Of a stretch of 64,000 nucleotides of DNA, positions 15,895-25,682 are shown piece by piece. Source of the DNA: Oceanobacillus senegalensis (GTDB taxonomy: Bacteria > Bacillota > Bacilli > Bacillales > Amphibacillaceae). The position numbers were made by a program, and so were the translations under genes. The stretch covers positions 1,453,049 through 1,517,048 of the forward strand of contig NZ_LT839648.1 of the NCBI RefSeq assembly GCF_900176885.1, read 5' to 3'. Within the stretch, counting starts at the first letter, position 1, and each line of letters starts with the position of its first letter. Below the pieces are notes generated by a model. It searched no databases, was not told the DNA's origin, and saw nothing but the letters and a program-made list of their open reading frames with translations.

Positions 15895-18495
15895 TTATTG
15901 ATTCATTTCATATTCAAAAATAGGTTTGTCATTATGCAACTTAACATGAATAGCAACATTCTTCTTTATCTTATTTGAAATGATATCTCTGGCTAATGGT
16001 GTTTCTAACTCTTGCGTAATGAATCGTTGTAACGGCCTTGCACCATAGATAGGATCATATCCATTTTCTGCAATCCATTGTATCACTTCTGAATCTACTA
16101 CAATTTTCATTTTTTTGTCCGCTATACGACGATTTAACTCATGGATCATTAACTCTATTATTGGATACATTTGTTCTTTTAATAATGGGTTAAATATTAG
16201 GATTTCATCGATTCTATTTAAAAATTCAGGCTTAAAATGACCGCGTAGTTCTTGCGTTACATTATTTTTTACATCAGAAGAGATTTCCCCATTTTGTTCT
16301 ATGGAATCCAATAACAATGAGGAACCCAGGTTACTCGTCATAATGAATATGGTATTTTTAAAGTCAACAGTCCTTCCTTGAGAATCTGTAAGTCTCCCCT
16401 CATCTAACACTTGTAGGAGCAGATGAAACACATCTGGATGGGCCTTTTCAATTTCATCGAGAACTACAATGGAATGCAATCGATGTCTTACTGCTTCCGT
16501 TAATTGACCGCCTTCATCATAGCCGACATACCCTGGCGGTGGTCCAACCAGTCTAGCTACTGCATGCTTTTCCATGTATTCCGACATATCAAGTCTTACC
16601 ATATCTAACTCACTACCAAATAAAACCTTGGCTAAGCTTTTGGCAAGCTGTGTTTTTCCAACACCTGTTGGACCAAGAAATAAGAAAGATCCAGTAGGTT
16701 TGTTTGGATTTCCGATTCCTGCTCTTGATCGCAGGACAGCTTCGGATACTTTGGAAACGGCTTCATCTTGACCGACAATATGTTCACGTAGTTCCTCTTC
16801 TAGATGTAAAAGCTTTTCTCTTTCCTTTTCCATGATGCCACTTATTTTAATTCCGGTTAGTCTCTCTACTACGTTTGCAATATCCTCTTCCGTGACAACT
16901 TTATTTACATAGGTTTCCGAATTCGTTACAGATAATCTCTGTTCGTTTAAGACGCGTATTTTATTCTCCACTTCAGGAATGTTTATATGAGATAATTGAA
17001 CAATCCTCTCAACATCATTTTCCCTTAAAGCCATTTCATATGACCTTTTCAATCTTCCCAAATTTTGTTTTTCCTCTTGAATGGCATCTAAAATGTTAAG
17101 CTCTTCTTTCCATTGTTGTTCCATCACTTCTCTTTCATTTTCTAATTCTGTTAGGTATCGATGAATGGTTGACATTTCTTCATTTGAATCATCAGAATTC
17201 ATTTCTAGCTCGTATGATTTTATTTTTAACTGTACTATTTCATCCTTAATGTTCTGAATTGCTTTAGGAACTTCATTTAATGTAATGTGTTTTACGGCAC
17301 TCGCTTCATCCATTAGATCAATCGCCTTATCTGGCAAGAATCTATCTGTTATATAACGTTTTGAAAGTTTTACAGCAGATTCCATCGCTTCTTCTGTAAT
17401 GGTCGTTTCATGGAATAGTTCATAGCTTTGTTTTATTCCTTTTAGAATTTCCATTGTATCCTTGATGGATGGTTCATTTACCATAACACGTTGAAACCTT
17501 CTTTCTAACGCCTTGTCTTTTTCAATATTTTCACGGTATTCATCTTGAGTTGTAGCACCAATGCAACGAAGTTCACCTCGGGCTAGCATAGGTTTAAGAA
17601 TATTCCCAGCATCCATCGAACCTTCCGTTTTACCTGCACCTACTATGGTATGGATTTCATCAATAAACAAAATAACTCGATTGTTAGAATCACGTACTTC
17701 ATTCAATACTGCTTTTAGTTTTTCTTCAAATTCACCTCGGTATTTGGACCCAGATACTAAAGAGCTCATGTCTAAATTGTATACTCGTTTATCTTCCAGC
17801 ATTTTTGGTACATCACCATCCACTATTTTTTGAACCAATCCTTCAACGATGGCAGATTTTCCAACACCAGAACTCCCAATAAGAATTGCATTGTTTTTAT
17901 TTTTGCGTGTCAAAATACGAATAATATCTTGTATCTCGCTGTCCCTACCAACTACATGATCCATTTTCCCATCCTTATATCGTTGATTTAAATTAACAGC
18001 ATACCTGTTCAGTGAATCATAAACCATTTCTTGATTTTGTGAAATTGCTTTTTTACCTTTACGAATCTTATTCAGTTTTTTATAAATGACTTCTTTATCC
18101 AGTTTCTTTTCATTTAGAAAAGAAGTAATAGGATTAAATTCCTGCTCCAAAAGCGCGATAATGAAGTGTTCTACTGTAACATAACGATCACGTAAACGTT
18201 CAGATTCCTTATTAGCATTGTTAATTAATTTTCTTAATCGTTGGCTTTGCTTTTCAGCATAGGCGATATCTGTACCGGATATTGTAGAAATTTTTTCAAC
18301 TTCTTTATTTACAAGTTGAATAAACTCATTCATATCAATACCTAAACTCTCATAAAATTCATATGCAAAATGTTCGGGGTGTAATAAAGCAGACCAAACA
18401 TGCGGGATATCTAATTGATAATTTTTATTTTTCTCTGCAATTTTTTTTGCCTCTAGTAACGCCTCTTTTACTGCTAGAGTTTGATCATTTGCCAC
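15895..18495 (-). CDS. clpB: ATP-dependent disaggregase ClpB
   Basis: About 866 residues. Order: N-terminal Clp repeat domain (1-145), AAA+ domain 1 (Walker A GSSGVGKS near 206, Walker B VILFIDEIH), a long coiled-coil middle domain of about 120 residues (410-530), and AAA+ domain 2 (Walker A GPTGVGKT, Walker B IVVLDEIEKAH, sensor GARPLQR). The long middle domain and lack of a ClpP-binding loop that I can see mark ClpB rather than ClpC. It works with DnaK to dissolve aggregates in the cytoplasm. An ATG at 18504 touches the AAAAAGGA ribosome site with no spacing, so the GTG at 18493-18495 is the better start. No CIRCE or CtsR-like site was seen upstream. Confidence 0.9.
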   Translation of the reverse strand: MANDQTLAVKEALLEAKKIAEKNKNYQLDIPHVWSALLHPEHFAYEFYESLGIDMNEFIQLVNKEVEKISTISGTDIAYAEKQSQRLRKLINNANKESERLRDRYVTVEHFIIALLEQEFNPITSFLNEKKLDKEVIYKKLNKIRKGKKAISQNQEMVYDSLNRYAVNLNQRYKDGKMDHVVGRDSEIQDIIRILTRKNKNNAILIGSSGVGKSAIVEGLVQKIVDGDVPKMLEDKRVYNLDMSSLVSGSKYRGEFEEKLKAVLNEVRDSNNRVILFIDEIHTIVGAGKTEGSMDAGNILKPMLARGELRCIGATTQDEYRENIEKDKALERRFQRVMVNEPSIKDTMEILKGIKQSYELFHETTITEEAMESAVKLSKRYITDRFLPDKAIDLMDEASAVKHITLNEVPKAIQNIKDEIVQLKIKSYELEMNSDDSNEEMSTIHRYLTELENEREVMEQQWKEELNILDAIQEEKQNLGRLKRSYEMALRENDVERIVQLSHINIPEVENKIRVLNEQRLSVTNSETYVNKVVTEEDIANVVERLTGIKISGIMEKEREKLLHLEEELREHIVGQDEAVSKVSEAVLRSRAGIGNPNKPTGSFLFLGPTGVGKTQLAKSLAKVLFGSELDMVRLDMSEYMEKHAVARLVGPPPGYVGYDEGGQLTEAVRHRLHSIVVLDEIEKAHPDVFHLLLQVLDEGRLTDSQGRTVDFKNTIFIMTSNLGSSLLLDSIEQNGEISSDVKNNVTQELRGHFKPEFLNRIDEILIFNPLLKEQMYPIIELMIHELNRRIADKKMKIVVDSEVIQWIAENGYDPIYGARPLQRFITQELETPLARDIISNKIKKNVAIHVKLHNDKPIFEYEMNQ

Positions 18496-18534
18496 ATTAA
18501 TCATTCCTTTTTCAGAATACAGTTAATTATGATT

Positions 18535-18563
18535 ATTATAACAAAACTTTAAATTTTGTTCAG
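18535..18563 (-). promoter_or_regulatory. SigA-type promoter of clpB
   Basis: Minus strand: -35 CTGAAC (18558-18563), 17-base spacer, -10 TATAAT (18535-18540), 40 bases upstream of the predicted start codon. Confidence 0.55.
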
Positions 18564-18711
18564 TGCGGAGTATGGTTTCACCAACAAAGCACCAACTAAA
18601 TCAATCTGATTTCTTCATTTAAAGAATATCTGATTTTCGGAGGCCTGTTTAAATTCAAGGTATTAAGGGGATGATGTAAATAAATTCCATGTATAGAAAG
18701 GAGGCGTTGAC

Positions 18712-19173
18712 ATGAAGTCTATTTACTCCCTCAGCCTTTTCCTAGTGATTGGCTTAATTTTAGCAGGTTGTGGTGGCGAATCGGATAACGATGAAAACGC
18801 GAATGCCACAAAACAAGATAGTAAGGAGACCTCTGAAGTGAATGTTGCCGTTGTCGAAGGAGAAGATAGTGATTTAACATCTGGTGTCAATACGGTGATT
18901 ACCTCACTGAAGCAATTGGATTCTGATATAGAAAACACTGACGACGTAAATACAATCAACGAATCGGGAAAAACGCTCGAGGAAGATTGGGACCGTATTG
19001 AAAAGAAAGTAGAAGAAAAATTTCCAGACCAATATATCAAAATTGAGGAAACCCTCTATCCACTTATTGCTGAAGCTAAAAAGGAAGAACCTGACATTAA
19101 AAAAATGAAAGAATGGATACAGACAACTTTAGATAGTATAGATGAACTGAAAGAAAGCTTAGGCTCACTGTAA
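18712..19173 (+). CDS. Small lipoprotein of unknown function
   Basis: 153 residues. A clear lipoprotein signal (MKSIYSLSLFLVIGLILAGC; lipobox LAGC, Cys 20) is followed by an acidic, low-complexity linker and a helical C-terminal part rich in Lys and Glu (about 55-153) that could be coiled. AAAGGAGG lies eight bases before the ATG. It should be anchored to the outer face of the membrane. I do not recognise the family. It is monocistronic, with a terminator directly downstream. Confidence 0.8.
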   Translation: MKSIYSLSLFLVIGLILAGCGGESDNDENANATKQDSKETSEVNVAVVEGEDSDLTSGVNTVITSLKQLDSDIENTDDVNTINESGKTLEEDWDRIEKKVEEKFPDQYIKIEETLYPLIAEAKKEEPDIKKMKEWIQTTLDSIDELKESLGSL

Positions 19174-19218
19174 CGAATACATGTTTCACGAAGGGTTATT
19201 AGGATTAGTAGACAAATT

Positions 19219-19252
19219 AAAGGGAGTAAATCAACTGATATACTCCCTTTTT
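19219..19252 (+). terminator. Terminator after the lipoprotein gene
   Basis: AAAGGGAGTA (19219-19228) and TACTCCCTTT (19241-19250) form a perfect ten-base stem with a 12-base loop followed by TT on the plus strand. Confidence 0.8.
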
Positions 19253-19342
19253 ACATGGACGTTACTATATTTTGTTCTTTACGTTTAGGAAAACAGAGTC
19301 ACGGGAAAAGTACTAGCAAGACATAGGACAAGGAGGAATAAC

Positions 19343-19591
19343 ATGAGAAAAAAAGACATGATCTATACAGTCCTTGGCGTAGCCGGTGTTGGTGCTCTTA
19401 CCCACCTTATCACCAAACCGAAGAACAACGAAAGCGATGACAAGAAATTCAACGATGACCTTCCCATTAAACAGGCATTAGTACCAGAAGAAGATAATTT
19501 AGAAAATGCCAAGATGGTTTCGGAGGGTTCCCAGTTTGGGATTGAATATTACAATAAATTAAGATCGAATAGGGACAAGCAATACTTGTGA
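19343..19591 (+). CDS. Small protein with N-terminal membrane segment
   Basis: 82 residues. ACAAGGAGGAATAAC precedes the ATG. Residues 7-22 (IYTVLGVAGVGALTHL) are hydrophobic, the remainder is charged and soluble. It resembles small membrane-anchored proteins common in bacilli, but I cannot name a family. It is a single gene on the plus strand. Confidence 0.65.
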   Translation: MRKKDMIYTVLGVAGVGALTHLITKPKNNESDDKKFNDDLPIKQALVPEEDNLENAKMVSEGSQFGIEYYNKLRSNRDKQYL

Positions 19592-20258
19592 TAGTTACAA
19601 CTTTCATCGTATTACCTAAAATAACACTGAGACAGGGAAAGGTTCGTTGTCATAGTATACTAAAATTACAAATAATGTACCTATCCCTGTACCTTCTTAC
19701 CTAAAGTAAGCCACCAACCAACCAATCAATTTCATAGTCAACCCCCAAGATTCCAAGAACAACTCCTTGTTTTAATGAAACGATTACCGATAGATATTAA
19801 TTTAGCGTTGTTCTTATCCCTTCCAAAAAGAATATTAATACTTTCATTAATAGTTATTATATAAATCGGAAAGTGAATCTCAGTTCAAAAAGTGATAATT
19901 ATTTATCAACTGGTAAATTTTACTAAGAGTTAGAACCAGTTACTAATCGATTTTTGATATACATTGCTCCGGACAATAACCTAAACTCGTTCTTATCCCC
20001 CTCTCTACATAACAGCATCGAAACCGATTTAATCTATCATCTTTTTAAATTTTAATATTCTTGTATATAGGTTGTCATTTTTTTCCATAGTTTTGATACA
20101 AATGTTTGCTAAACTTAAAAAAAGCCAAAATTGAAAGAAGATGAGGAAGAACACTAATAAAATTATTCTTTGGTAACGCATTGACCATCACCCACCTCTT
20201 TCATAAATATTGTCCGCTAGATTTTACTTCTAAAAATTAGAACAAGGAGTTGACTAGG
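19592..20258. other. Intergenic stretch with no gene seen
   Basis: About 670 bases, AT-rich. No ORF with a ribosome site, no clear hairpin followed by a T-run, and no known RNA motif seen on either strand. The last 20 bases are the UspA ribosome site. Confidence 0.5.
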
Positions 20259-20759
20259 ATGGGTAATACTTATTCTAACATTTTAGTAGCTTTTGACGGA
20301 TCTGAAGGAAGTGTTAATGCTTTAAAAGAGGCAGGAACGATAGCGAAATTAAGTAATGCTTGTTTAACTATTGTTTATGTACAGGACTACAAATCCACTT
20401 ATGAAGTCAAAGCCCCACCAATGCACGGAGTAATAGCATCTGCCGCAACTATGATGAATCAAACAAATGTACATACAGAAACTTTCCCTGTAGAAAATAA
20501 TTGGAACAATTATGAACATATGGCATACCAAACTGTTACTATTGCCAAAGCTAAGCTTATTGGTAGCTTAATCGATGTCAAAACTGAAATAATCACGGGT
20601 AACCCCTCAAAAGAAATATGTACTTTTGCTGAACAAAATAAGGTAGACCTAATTGTTATCGGACAACGTGGGGAAAGCAGTAAAAATAACTTAGTGATGG
20701 GAAACGTTAGCAATGAAGTTACCAATCAAGCAAATTGCCCCGTATTAGTCGTTAAATAG
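20259..20759 (+). CDS. Universal stress protein (UspA family)
   Basis: 166 residues from the ATG at 20259, which has AAGGAG nine bases upstream; a TTG three codons earlier touches the ribosome site. The N-terminus SNILVAFDGSEGS is the Usp nucleotide-binding start, and the C-terminus carries GQRGESSKNNLVMGN, the GX2GX9G ATP-binding loop with Asn where Ser/Thr is usual. It probably binds ATP or AMP and acts under stress; the specific role is unknown. Single gene with its own terminator. Confidence 0.9.
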   Translation: MGNTYSNILVAFDGSEGSVNALKEAGTIAKLSNACLTIVYVQDYKSTYEVKAPPMHGVIASAATMMNQTNVHTETFPVENNWNNYEHMAYQTVTIAKAKLIGSLIDVKTEIITGNPSKEICTFAEQNKVDLIVIGQRGESSKNNLVMGNVSNEVTNQANCPVLVVK

Positions 20760-20865
20760 CTAGAAAAGGACGATGTTTATCCCCCCCTGCTATAAGATTG
20801 ATATAGTAAATTGCTAGTAGCAGTAGCGTTTGGAAAATCTGAATTAACAATGTTAAGGAAATATG

Positions 20866-20911
20866 AAAAGCCTAATTTCTCAAAATAGATGCTGAGACAT
20901 TAGGCTTTTTC
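20866..20911 (+). terminator. Terminator after the UspA gene
   Basis: AAAAGCCTAAT (20866-20876) pairs with ATTAGGCTTTT (20899-20909), with an inner TCTCA/TGAGA stem, followed by a T-run on the plus strand. Confidence 0.85.
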
Positions 20912-21024
20912 GTTACTCCATAAATGGAGCGATTGCTCATAAATTGCTAAGAGAATTGGTAGGTCTTAACCCCTTTTCAAAAAGGGGATTTAATAAAAAG
21001 TAAATGATCTTATGGGAATCTAAG

Positions 21025-21192
21025 TTATTTATCCTGTGAAAGACGTAAAAGTGTACAAGCTAAAAAGACAGCAAGGATGTATGGAAATCCATATTTTTCC
21101 AATCCATCACTATAAAATATAAACATCCAAATCCCCAATATATCTGCAACCAGGCATCTAGTAGGAAATTTATATTTAAAACAAGCACGGTT
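21025..21192 (-). pseudogene. Fragment of a membrane protein gene
   Basis: Fifty-five open codons on the minus strand without a credible start or ribosome site, ending in TAA at 21025-21027. The peptide has hydrophobic character (LGIWMFIFYSDGLEKYGFPY, then ILAVFLACTLLRLSQDK) typical of a membrane protein C-terminus. The upstream side runs into the palindrome at 21187-21230. It is either a truncated gene or a very small membrane peptide starting at the internal ATG. Family not recognised. Confidence 0.3.
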
Positions 21193-21230
21193 CTAACTTC
21201 TCCCAAAATAGAGAAGCCAGAACCGTCCCC
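21187..21230. repeat. REP-like palindrome (GGGGACGGTTCT type)
   Basis: ACGGTTCT (21187-21194) pairs with AGAACCGT (21219-21226), with an inner CTTCTC/GAGAAG stem. On the minus strand it begins GGGGACGGTTCTGGCTTCTC, which resembles the GACGGTTCT palindromes I associate with REP elements mobilised by Y1 transposases in bacilli. No transposase is nearby. Confidence 0.45.
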
Positions 21231-21363
21231 ACTTATCCATCAGTAGACATAGAGGTTTTTTCCACCATACCATACAGCAAAATACTCCAATACAACTAAT
21301 TACTGATTATATTTCCTGTTTCTTACACAGTCAGTTTACTCCTATAAATAACACTTATTTAGA

Positions 21364-23037
21364 TCACTTCACTTTAATTATCTCTATCTCCCTTTCTTTC
21401 AATTCCCTTCGTAAAATTTTCCCACTGATTTTTGTTTTCGGTAATTCGTCTAGTATTTCGATTTCTTTTGGTGCCGCATGTGCTGCTAGATTACTTTTCA
21501 CAAACGTACGAATTTCTTCTAAAAGCTCTTTTGACTCCACATACCCAGTTCGAAGCGTTATAAAGGCTTTTACAATTTCACCTTGAATGGGGTCTGGTTT
21601 ACCGACCACACCGGCTTCCCTAACGGCAGGATGCTCAATTAACTTACTTTCCACTTCGAATGGACCAATTCTTTCTCCAGAAGAATTAATCATATCATCA
21701 TTCCGACTTTGAAAAAATACATAATCCTCTTCATCCTGAATGGCTAAATCACCGGAAAGGTACCATCCTTCATACTTAAAATAATTAGCAAACTTTTCTT
21801 TATTTCCCCAAATTTCCTTCATTAATCCCGGCCAAGGGGTGCGGATAGCGAGTTGCCCGATTGACCCACGCGGCAATTCCTTCCCTTCTTCATCCAAAAT
21901 ACCAACCGTAATGCCTGGAAAGGCTCTGCCCATTGAACCTGGTTTTATTTCCTCCGATGGAAAATTAACGATTAAATGTCCTCCTGTCTCGGTCATCCAC
22001 CATGTATCGTGAATACGAACACCTAATTTGTTCCATGCCCAATAAATGACTTCGGGGTTCAATGGTTCACCAACACTTAATACATGTCGAAGAGAAGATA
22101 AATCATATTTTTCCAATAATTCTTCTTGGTTTAAGAGCATACGAAATGCGGTTGGAGCACTGTACCATATGGTAACATTTAATTCATCGATTAACTGATA
22201 CCAGTCTTCTGCCTTAAAACGTCCTCCTTGAATCACAATGGTTGCCCTATTTAACCATGGGGCAAATAGTCCATAAACACTGCCAGTTACCCAGCCAGGG
22301 TGGGATGTACACCAATACACATCATCATCTTTAATATCTAATACCCATTTTCCAGATATGTAGTGATGGACGACCGCTCGATGTGCATGTAATACCCCTT
22401 TTGGTTTTCCAGTAGATCCACTTGTATAATGAATAATTAATCCATCTTCTACATCAACCCATTCCACTACATCCCCATTAACAGCCTTAACTGGAAGGCT
22501 TTCGATATCTTCCACAAATAATATCGTTTCCAACGAAGGGATCTCATCTTGCGGTACTCGGTTGACCATTTCTTTATCCGTTATTAGGACCGTACCCTCA
22601 CAGTCATTGATCCGATCTTTCACCGCTTCCTGCATGAAAGCTTCAAATAATGGACCAGCAATGGCCCCGATTTTGATAATTGCCAATATGGAAACATAAC
22701 AATCAGGAGTTTTCGGGAGGAAGACAAACACTCTGTCTCCTTTTTTTACGCCATGATTCTTTAATACCTGTGCGTAATGATCCGTTTTTTCTTTTACTTC
22801 TTTAAATGTATAGGTTTGCTTTTCATCCCCATTTACATAGTGAAGGGCTATTTTATCTCCATACCCTTCCTCCACATGACGATCAATGGTTTCATATGCG
22901 GCATTTACCTTCCCATTCTTCTGAATAAAGTCTTTGCCAATATCATTCCAGGAAAATCCCTCTCTTATCTTCTTATAGTCAGATAGATTGTATGAGCTAT
23001 TTTTTAACGGTGGAATCCGCTTATTTATTGTTGACAT
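21364..23037 (-). CDS. AMP-forming acyl-CoA synthetase, AcsA-like
   Basis: About 557 residues of the acetyl-CoA synthetase branch of the ANL superfamily. Adenylate-forming loop YTSGSTGKPKGVLH near 210, WWMTETGG near 345, WYLSGDLAIQDEEDY near 420, and the C-terminal Lys in LPKTKISGKILRREL near 540. It activates a carboxylate with ATP and CoA. The ATG at 23037 (MSTINKR) has GGGGG nine bases away; the frame-open ATG at 23046 touches the ribosome site. It starts 15 bases after the sulfonate ABC ATPase and thus belongs to the S-box operon, unusual company for an acetate-CoA ligase. Whether it uses acetate or a carboxylate derived from a sulfur compound is unknown. Confidence 0.85.
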   Translation of the reverse strand: MSTINKRIPPLKNSSYNLSDYKKIREGFSWNDIGKDFIQKNGKVNAAYETIDRHVEEGYGDKIALHYVNGDEKQTYTFKEVKEKTDHYAQVLKNHGVKKGDRVFVFLPKTPDCYVSILAIIKIGAIAGPLFEAFMQEAVKDRINDCEGTVLITDKEMVNRVPQDEIPSLETILFVEDIESLPVKAVNGDVVEWVDVEDGLIIHYTSGSTGKPKGVLHAHRAVVHHYISGKWVLDIKDDDVYWCTSHPGWVTGSVYGLFAPWLNRATIVIQGGRFKAEDWYQLIDELNVTIWYSAPTAFRMLLNQEELLEKYDLSSLRHVLSVGEPLNPEVIYWAWNKLGVRIHDTWWMTETGGHLIVNFPSEEIKPGSMGRAFPGITVGILDEEGKELPRGSIGQLAIRTPWPGLMKEIWGNKEKFANYFKYEGWYLSGDLAIQDEEDYVFFQSRNDDMINSSGERIGPFEVESKLIEHPAVREAGVVGKPDPIQGEIVKAFITLRTGYVESKELLEEIRTFVKSNLAAHAAPKEIEILDELPKTKISGKILRRELKEREIEIIKVK

Positions 23038-23052
23038 ATATAACATCCCCCT

Positions 23053-23796
23053 TTAAGAAATCTGTATACTTGGTTTATTTAAATCTAGACTCTCTAAAAT
23101 TTCTGCCTTATATGCTGCTAAGTGTTTACTCCCACGATCTCGCGGCCGGGTTTCCTTGATTTGGATCTCTTTATCCATTTCACCAGGTTGGCCCCTTAAA
23201 ATAATAACGCGGTCACATAGATATGTAGCTTCATCAATATCATGTGTAACCAAAACAATAGTTGATTGATAGGTTTTCCAAACATCAAGCAACAAATCCT
23301 GGAGCTGCATTTTTGTAAAGGCATCCAGTGCACTAAATGGCTCATCTAATAAAAGGATTTCCGGTGACGTTACTAATGCTCTTGCAATAGCTACACGCTG
23401 AGCCATCCCACCAGACAATTGTCTTGGATAAAGATCCCCATTTCCCTCTAAACCAACGTTTTTTAAATACTCTTTTGCACGGGAAATCTTCTTCTTTTTA
23501 TCCCCTTTTAGTCCAAAAGTGACATTATCCAATACGGTTAACCAAGGAAATAATCTTGGTTCTTGAAAAATAAATCCAGCTTTGTCATGAATTTCTTTTG
23601 TCGTATCCCCATTAATTGCAATTTCACCGTCGTAGCCACTATCCAATCCAGAAATAGCACGTAACAAGGTACTTTTCCCACAGCCACTCGTTCCTAGAAG
23701 CCCAATCATTTCACCAGGTTGTGCTGAAAACGAAATATTGTTCACCACTCTCTTTCCATCAAAGGTTCGACTGACATTCCTTAATTCTAAGCTCAT
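23053..23796 (-). CDS. Sulfonate/taurine-type ABC transporter ATP-binding protein
   Basis: 247 residues. Walker A GTSGCGKST near 34, Q-loop FIFQEPRLFPW, signature LSGGMAQR near 130, Walker B ILLLDEPFSALD and switch His VTHDIDEA. The QEPRLFPW Q-loop and overall length fit the SsuB/TauB/nitrate family. It energises uptake by the permease and binding protein directly upstream (17-base gap). S-box control points to a sulfur-containing substrate. Confidence 0.88.
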   Translation of the reverse strand: MSLELRNVSRTFDGKRVVNNISFSAQPGEMIGLLGTSGCGKSTLLRAISGLDSGYDGEIAINGDTTKEIHDKAGFIFQEPRLFPWLTVLDNVTFGLKGDKKKKISRAKEYLKNVGLEGNGDLYPRQLSGGMAQRVAIARALVTSPEILLLDEPFSALDAFTKMQLQDLLLDVWKTYQSTIVLVTHDIDEATYLCDRVIILRGQPGEMDKEIQIKETRPRDRGSKHLAAYKAEILESLDLNKPSIQIS

Positions 23797-23813
23797 CTCA
23801 TCTTCCTCCTACC

Positions 23814-24668
23814 TTAGGTTTGACCAAAATTGTCCTGCCATTGTAATGCTCGCTCTTGAACGAGTTTCAGTACCCAATCTGAGACTTTTCCGATTATCGC
23901 AAACAGAATGATACTTGCGATGATTGTCTCAGGCGAGAGTGTATTCTGACCCAGTACAAGTAAATAACCTAATCCCTGACTTGCACCCATCAACTCAGCT
24001 GCGACAACAAACATCCATCCTAAACCAAGACCACTACGTAAACCGACAAGGAAAGAGGGTAACGCAGCCGGTAAAATGACTCTTCTTATTAATTGAAATG
24101 TATGTAAGCCATACATTTTACCAACTTCTATTAATTTACGGTCCACTCCAGTAATACCGCTCACTATATTTAAATAAACCGGAAAAAATACCCCAACTGC
24201 AATCATCGTTACTTTAGAAGGTTCTCCAATTCCCATCCAAAGAATAAATAACGGTACCCAAGCCAGGGATGGAATCGCCCGAAAAGCTTGTAACATCGGA
24301 TCTAATAGTTGTTCTGCCTTTTTATAAAATCCGACTAAGGAGCCTAAAAGGATGGCAACAATCGTACCTAATACGAAGCCTGCCAACACTCGAAAAGTCG
24401 TTATACCAATATGGATCCATAAACTCCCATCCTGCGCCATTTCTCGAATGGTTTCTAAAATAGTTGTTGGTGCAGGGAGCTGATAAGCAGGAAATACGCC
24501 AAGTCTGCTAAAAATTTCCCATATCATGACAAGTGTGATTGGTAATATACTTCCTAAAATAATGGTCCTCCCCGTATTAACGTTTCTTTTTTTCCTTATG
24601 CTTTTCTTTTCTTTGATTTGGTCTTCAATAGGTACGGCTGACGTTAAGTTTCCTTCATATTTTGCCAT
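23814..24668 (-). CDS. Sulfonate/taurine-type ABC transporter permease
   Basis: 284 residues. A basic N-terminus (KEKKSIRKKRNVNTGR) precedes about six membrane segments; the binding-protein-dependent transport loop lies around GKMYGLHTFQLIRRVILPAA (the EAA motif). Family blocks LVGLRSGLGLGWMFVVAAE and ALPSFLVG are typical of SsuC/TauC. It forms the membrane channel for the ABC transporter; it starts 24 bases after the binding protein gene and 17 before the ATPase. Confidence 0.88.
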   Translation of the reverse strand: MAKYEGNLTSAVPIEDQIKEKKSIRKKRNVNTGRTIILGSILPITLVMIWEIFSRLGVFPAYQLPAPTTILETIREMAQDGSLWIHIGITTFRVLAGFVLGTIVAILLGSLVGFYKKAEQLLDPMLQAFRAIPSLAWVPLFILWMGIGEPSKVTMIAVGVFFPVYLNIVSGITGVDRKLIEVGKMYGLHTFQLIRRVILPAALPSFLVGLRSGLGLGWMFVVAAELMGASQGLGYLLVLGQNTLSPETIIASIILFAIIGKVSDWVLKLVQERALQWQDNFGQT

Positions 24669-24692
24669 GTTATTCTCCCCTCCAACCTATCT

Positions 24693-25679
24693 TTATTCTT
24701 GCTCGATTGTCTTTTTTGCAAAAGAAGGTTCAATAAGTTCTGAAGTAATTTTCTCTATATCCACTGCCGCATCAATCACTTCACCTTCCTGTAAAATCTT
24801 ACCTGCTTCAACTAATGTTTCGTGATGAACGTCGCCCGGTACGGCTTGTGAAAAATCATTTCGTTCCAACTGTTTTTTGGCAACATCTAGTTCAATACTT
24901 GCTTCTTCCGCCAAAATCTCTGCTGCTTCCTCTGGATTATCGATGGTCCATTGTCTTGCACGTTCATAAACCTTAATTACCCTATTGACATAGTCGGGAT
25001 AATGATCTGCAAAATCCTCTCTCACATTTAAAAACCCGTATGTATTAAAATCTGGGTTGCGATAAAATAATGTAGTATCTGATTCAATTTCCAGTCTTGC
25101 CATGTGTGGATCAAGTCCAGCCCATGCATCAACAGATCCCGACGTTAAGGCAGAAGCCCCGTCTCCGTGCTGTAGGTTTACAATCTCCACATCATCAGCT
25201 GATACTCCCTCTTCATGTAAGGAACGAAGTAAAAAGATATATGGATCCGTCCCGAGTGTCGCGGCCACCTGTTTTCCCTTTAAGTCTTGAACCGTTTCAA
25301 TTCCAGAATCAGGATTTGCCACAAGTGCAGTCCATTCTGGTTTTGAATAAATATATACATTCTTTATTGGCGCACCATTTGCTTTCGACATTAATGAAGC
25401 GGCACCAGCAGCTGAACTAAAATCAACACTATTACTATTCAAAAATTCCAATGCTTTATTACTTCCTTGGCTTAGCACCCATTCTACTTTGATATCATCC
25501 TCCCTAAATTCTTCTTCCATCCAACCAAATTTCTTTAAAACTAGACTAGTAGGCGAATAATAGGCATAATCCAGTCTTATTTTTTCTGGTTGCCCCTCTG
25601 AACTTGCTGAAGAACTACAGCCTGCCAGTAACAAACCAAATACAATCATCCCCATTGTCAAGTACGTTAATTTTCTCAT
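24693..25679 (-). CDS. Sulfonate-type ABC transporter substrate-binding lipoprotein
   Basis: 328 residues with a lipoprotein signal (MGMIVFGLLLAGC lipobox, Cys 21) and an SsuA/THI5-type binding fold: LDYAYYSPTSLVLKKFGWME, GAAASLMSKANGAP, VQDLKGKQVAATLGTDPYIF and DAWAGLDPHM. It is anchored outside the membrane and captures substrate. The start ATG is three bases after the stop of the 28-codon upstream ORF, whose last three AGG codons are also its Shine-Dalgarno sequence. Sulfonates such as alkanesulfonates or taurine are the likely class, from the family and the S-box; the actual ligand is not known. Confidence 0.9.
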   Translation of the reverse strand: MRKLTYLTMGMIVFGLLLAGCSSSASSEGQPEKIRLDYAYYSPTSLVLKKFGWMEEEFREDDIKVEWVLSQGSNKALEFLNSNSVDFSSAAGAASLMSKANGAPIKNVYIYSKPEWTALVANPDSGIETVQDLKGKQVAATLGTDPYIFLLRSLHEEGVSADDVEIVNLQHGDGASALTSGSVDAWAGLDPHMARLEIESDTTLFYRNPDFNTYGFLNVREDFADHYPDYVNRVIKVYERARQWTIDNPEEAAEILAEEASIELDVAKKQLERNDFSQAVPGDVHHETLVEAGKILQEGEVIDAAVDIEKITSELIEPSFAKKTIEQE

Positions 25680-25682
25680 TTT

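Noticed and set aside
18505-18700. CIRCE or CtsR box in front of clpB.
   Set aside because: No TTAGCACTC inverted repeat or GGTCAAANANRGTCAAA-like tandem heptads are present.
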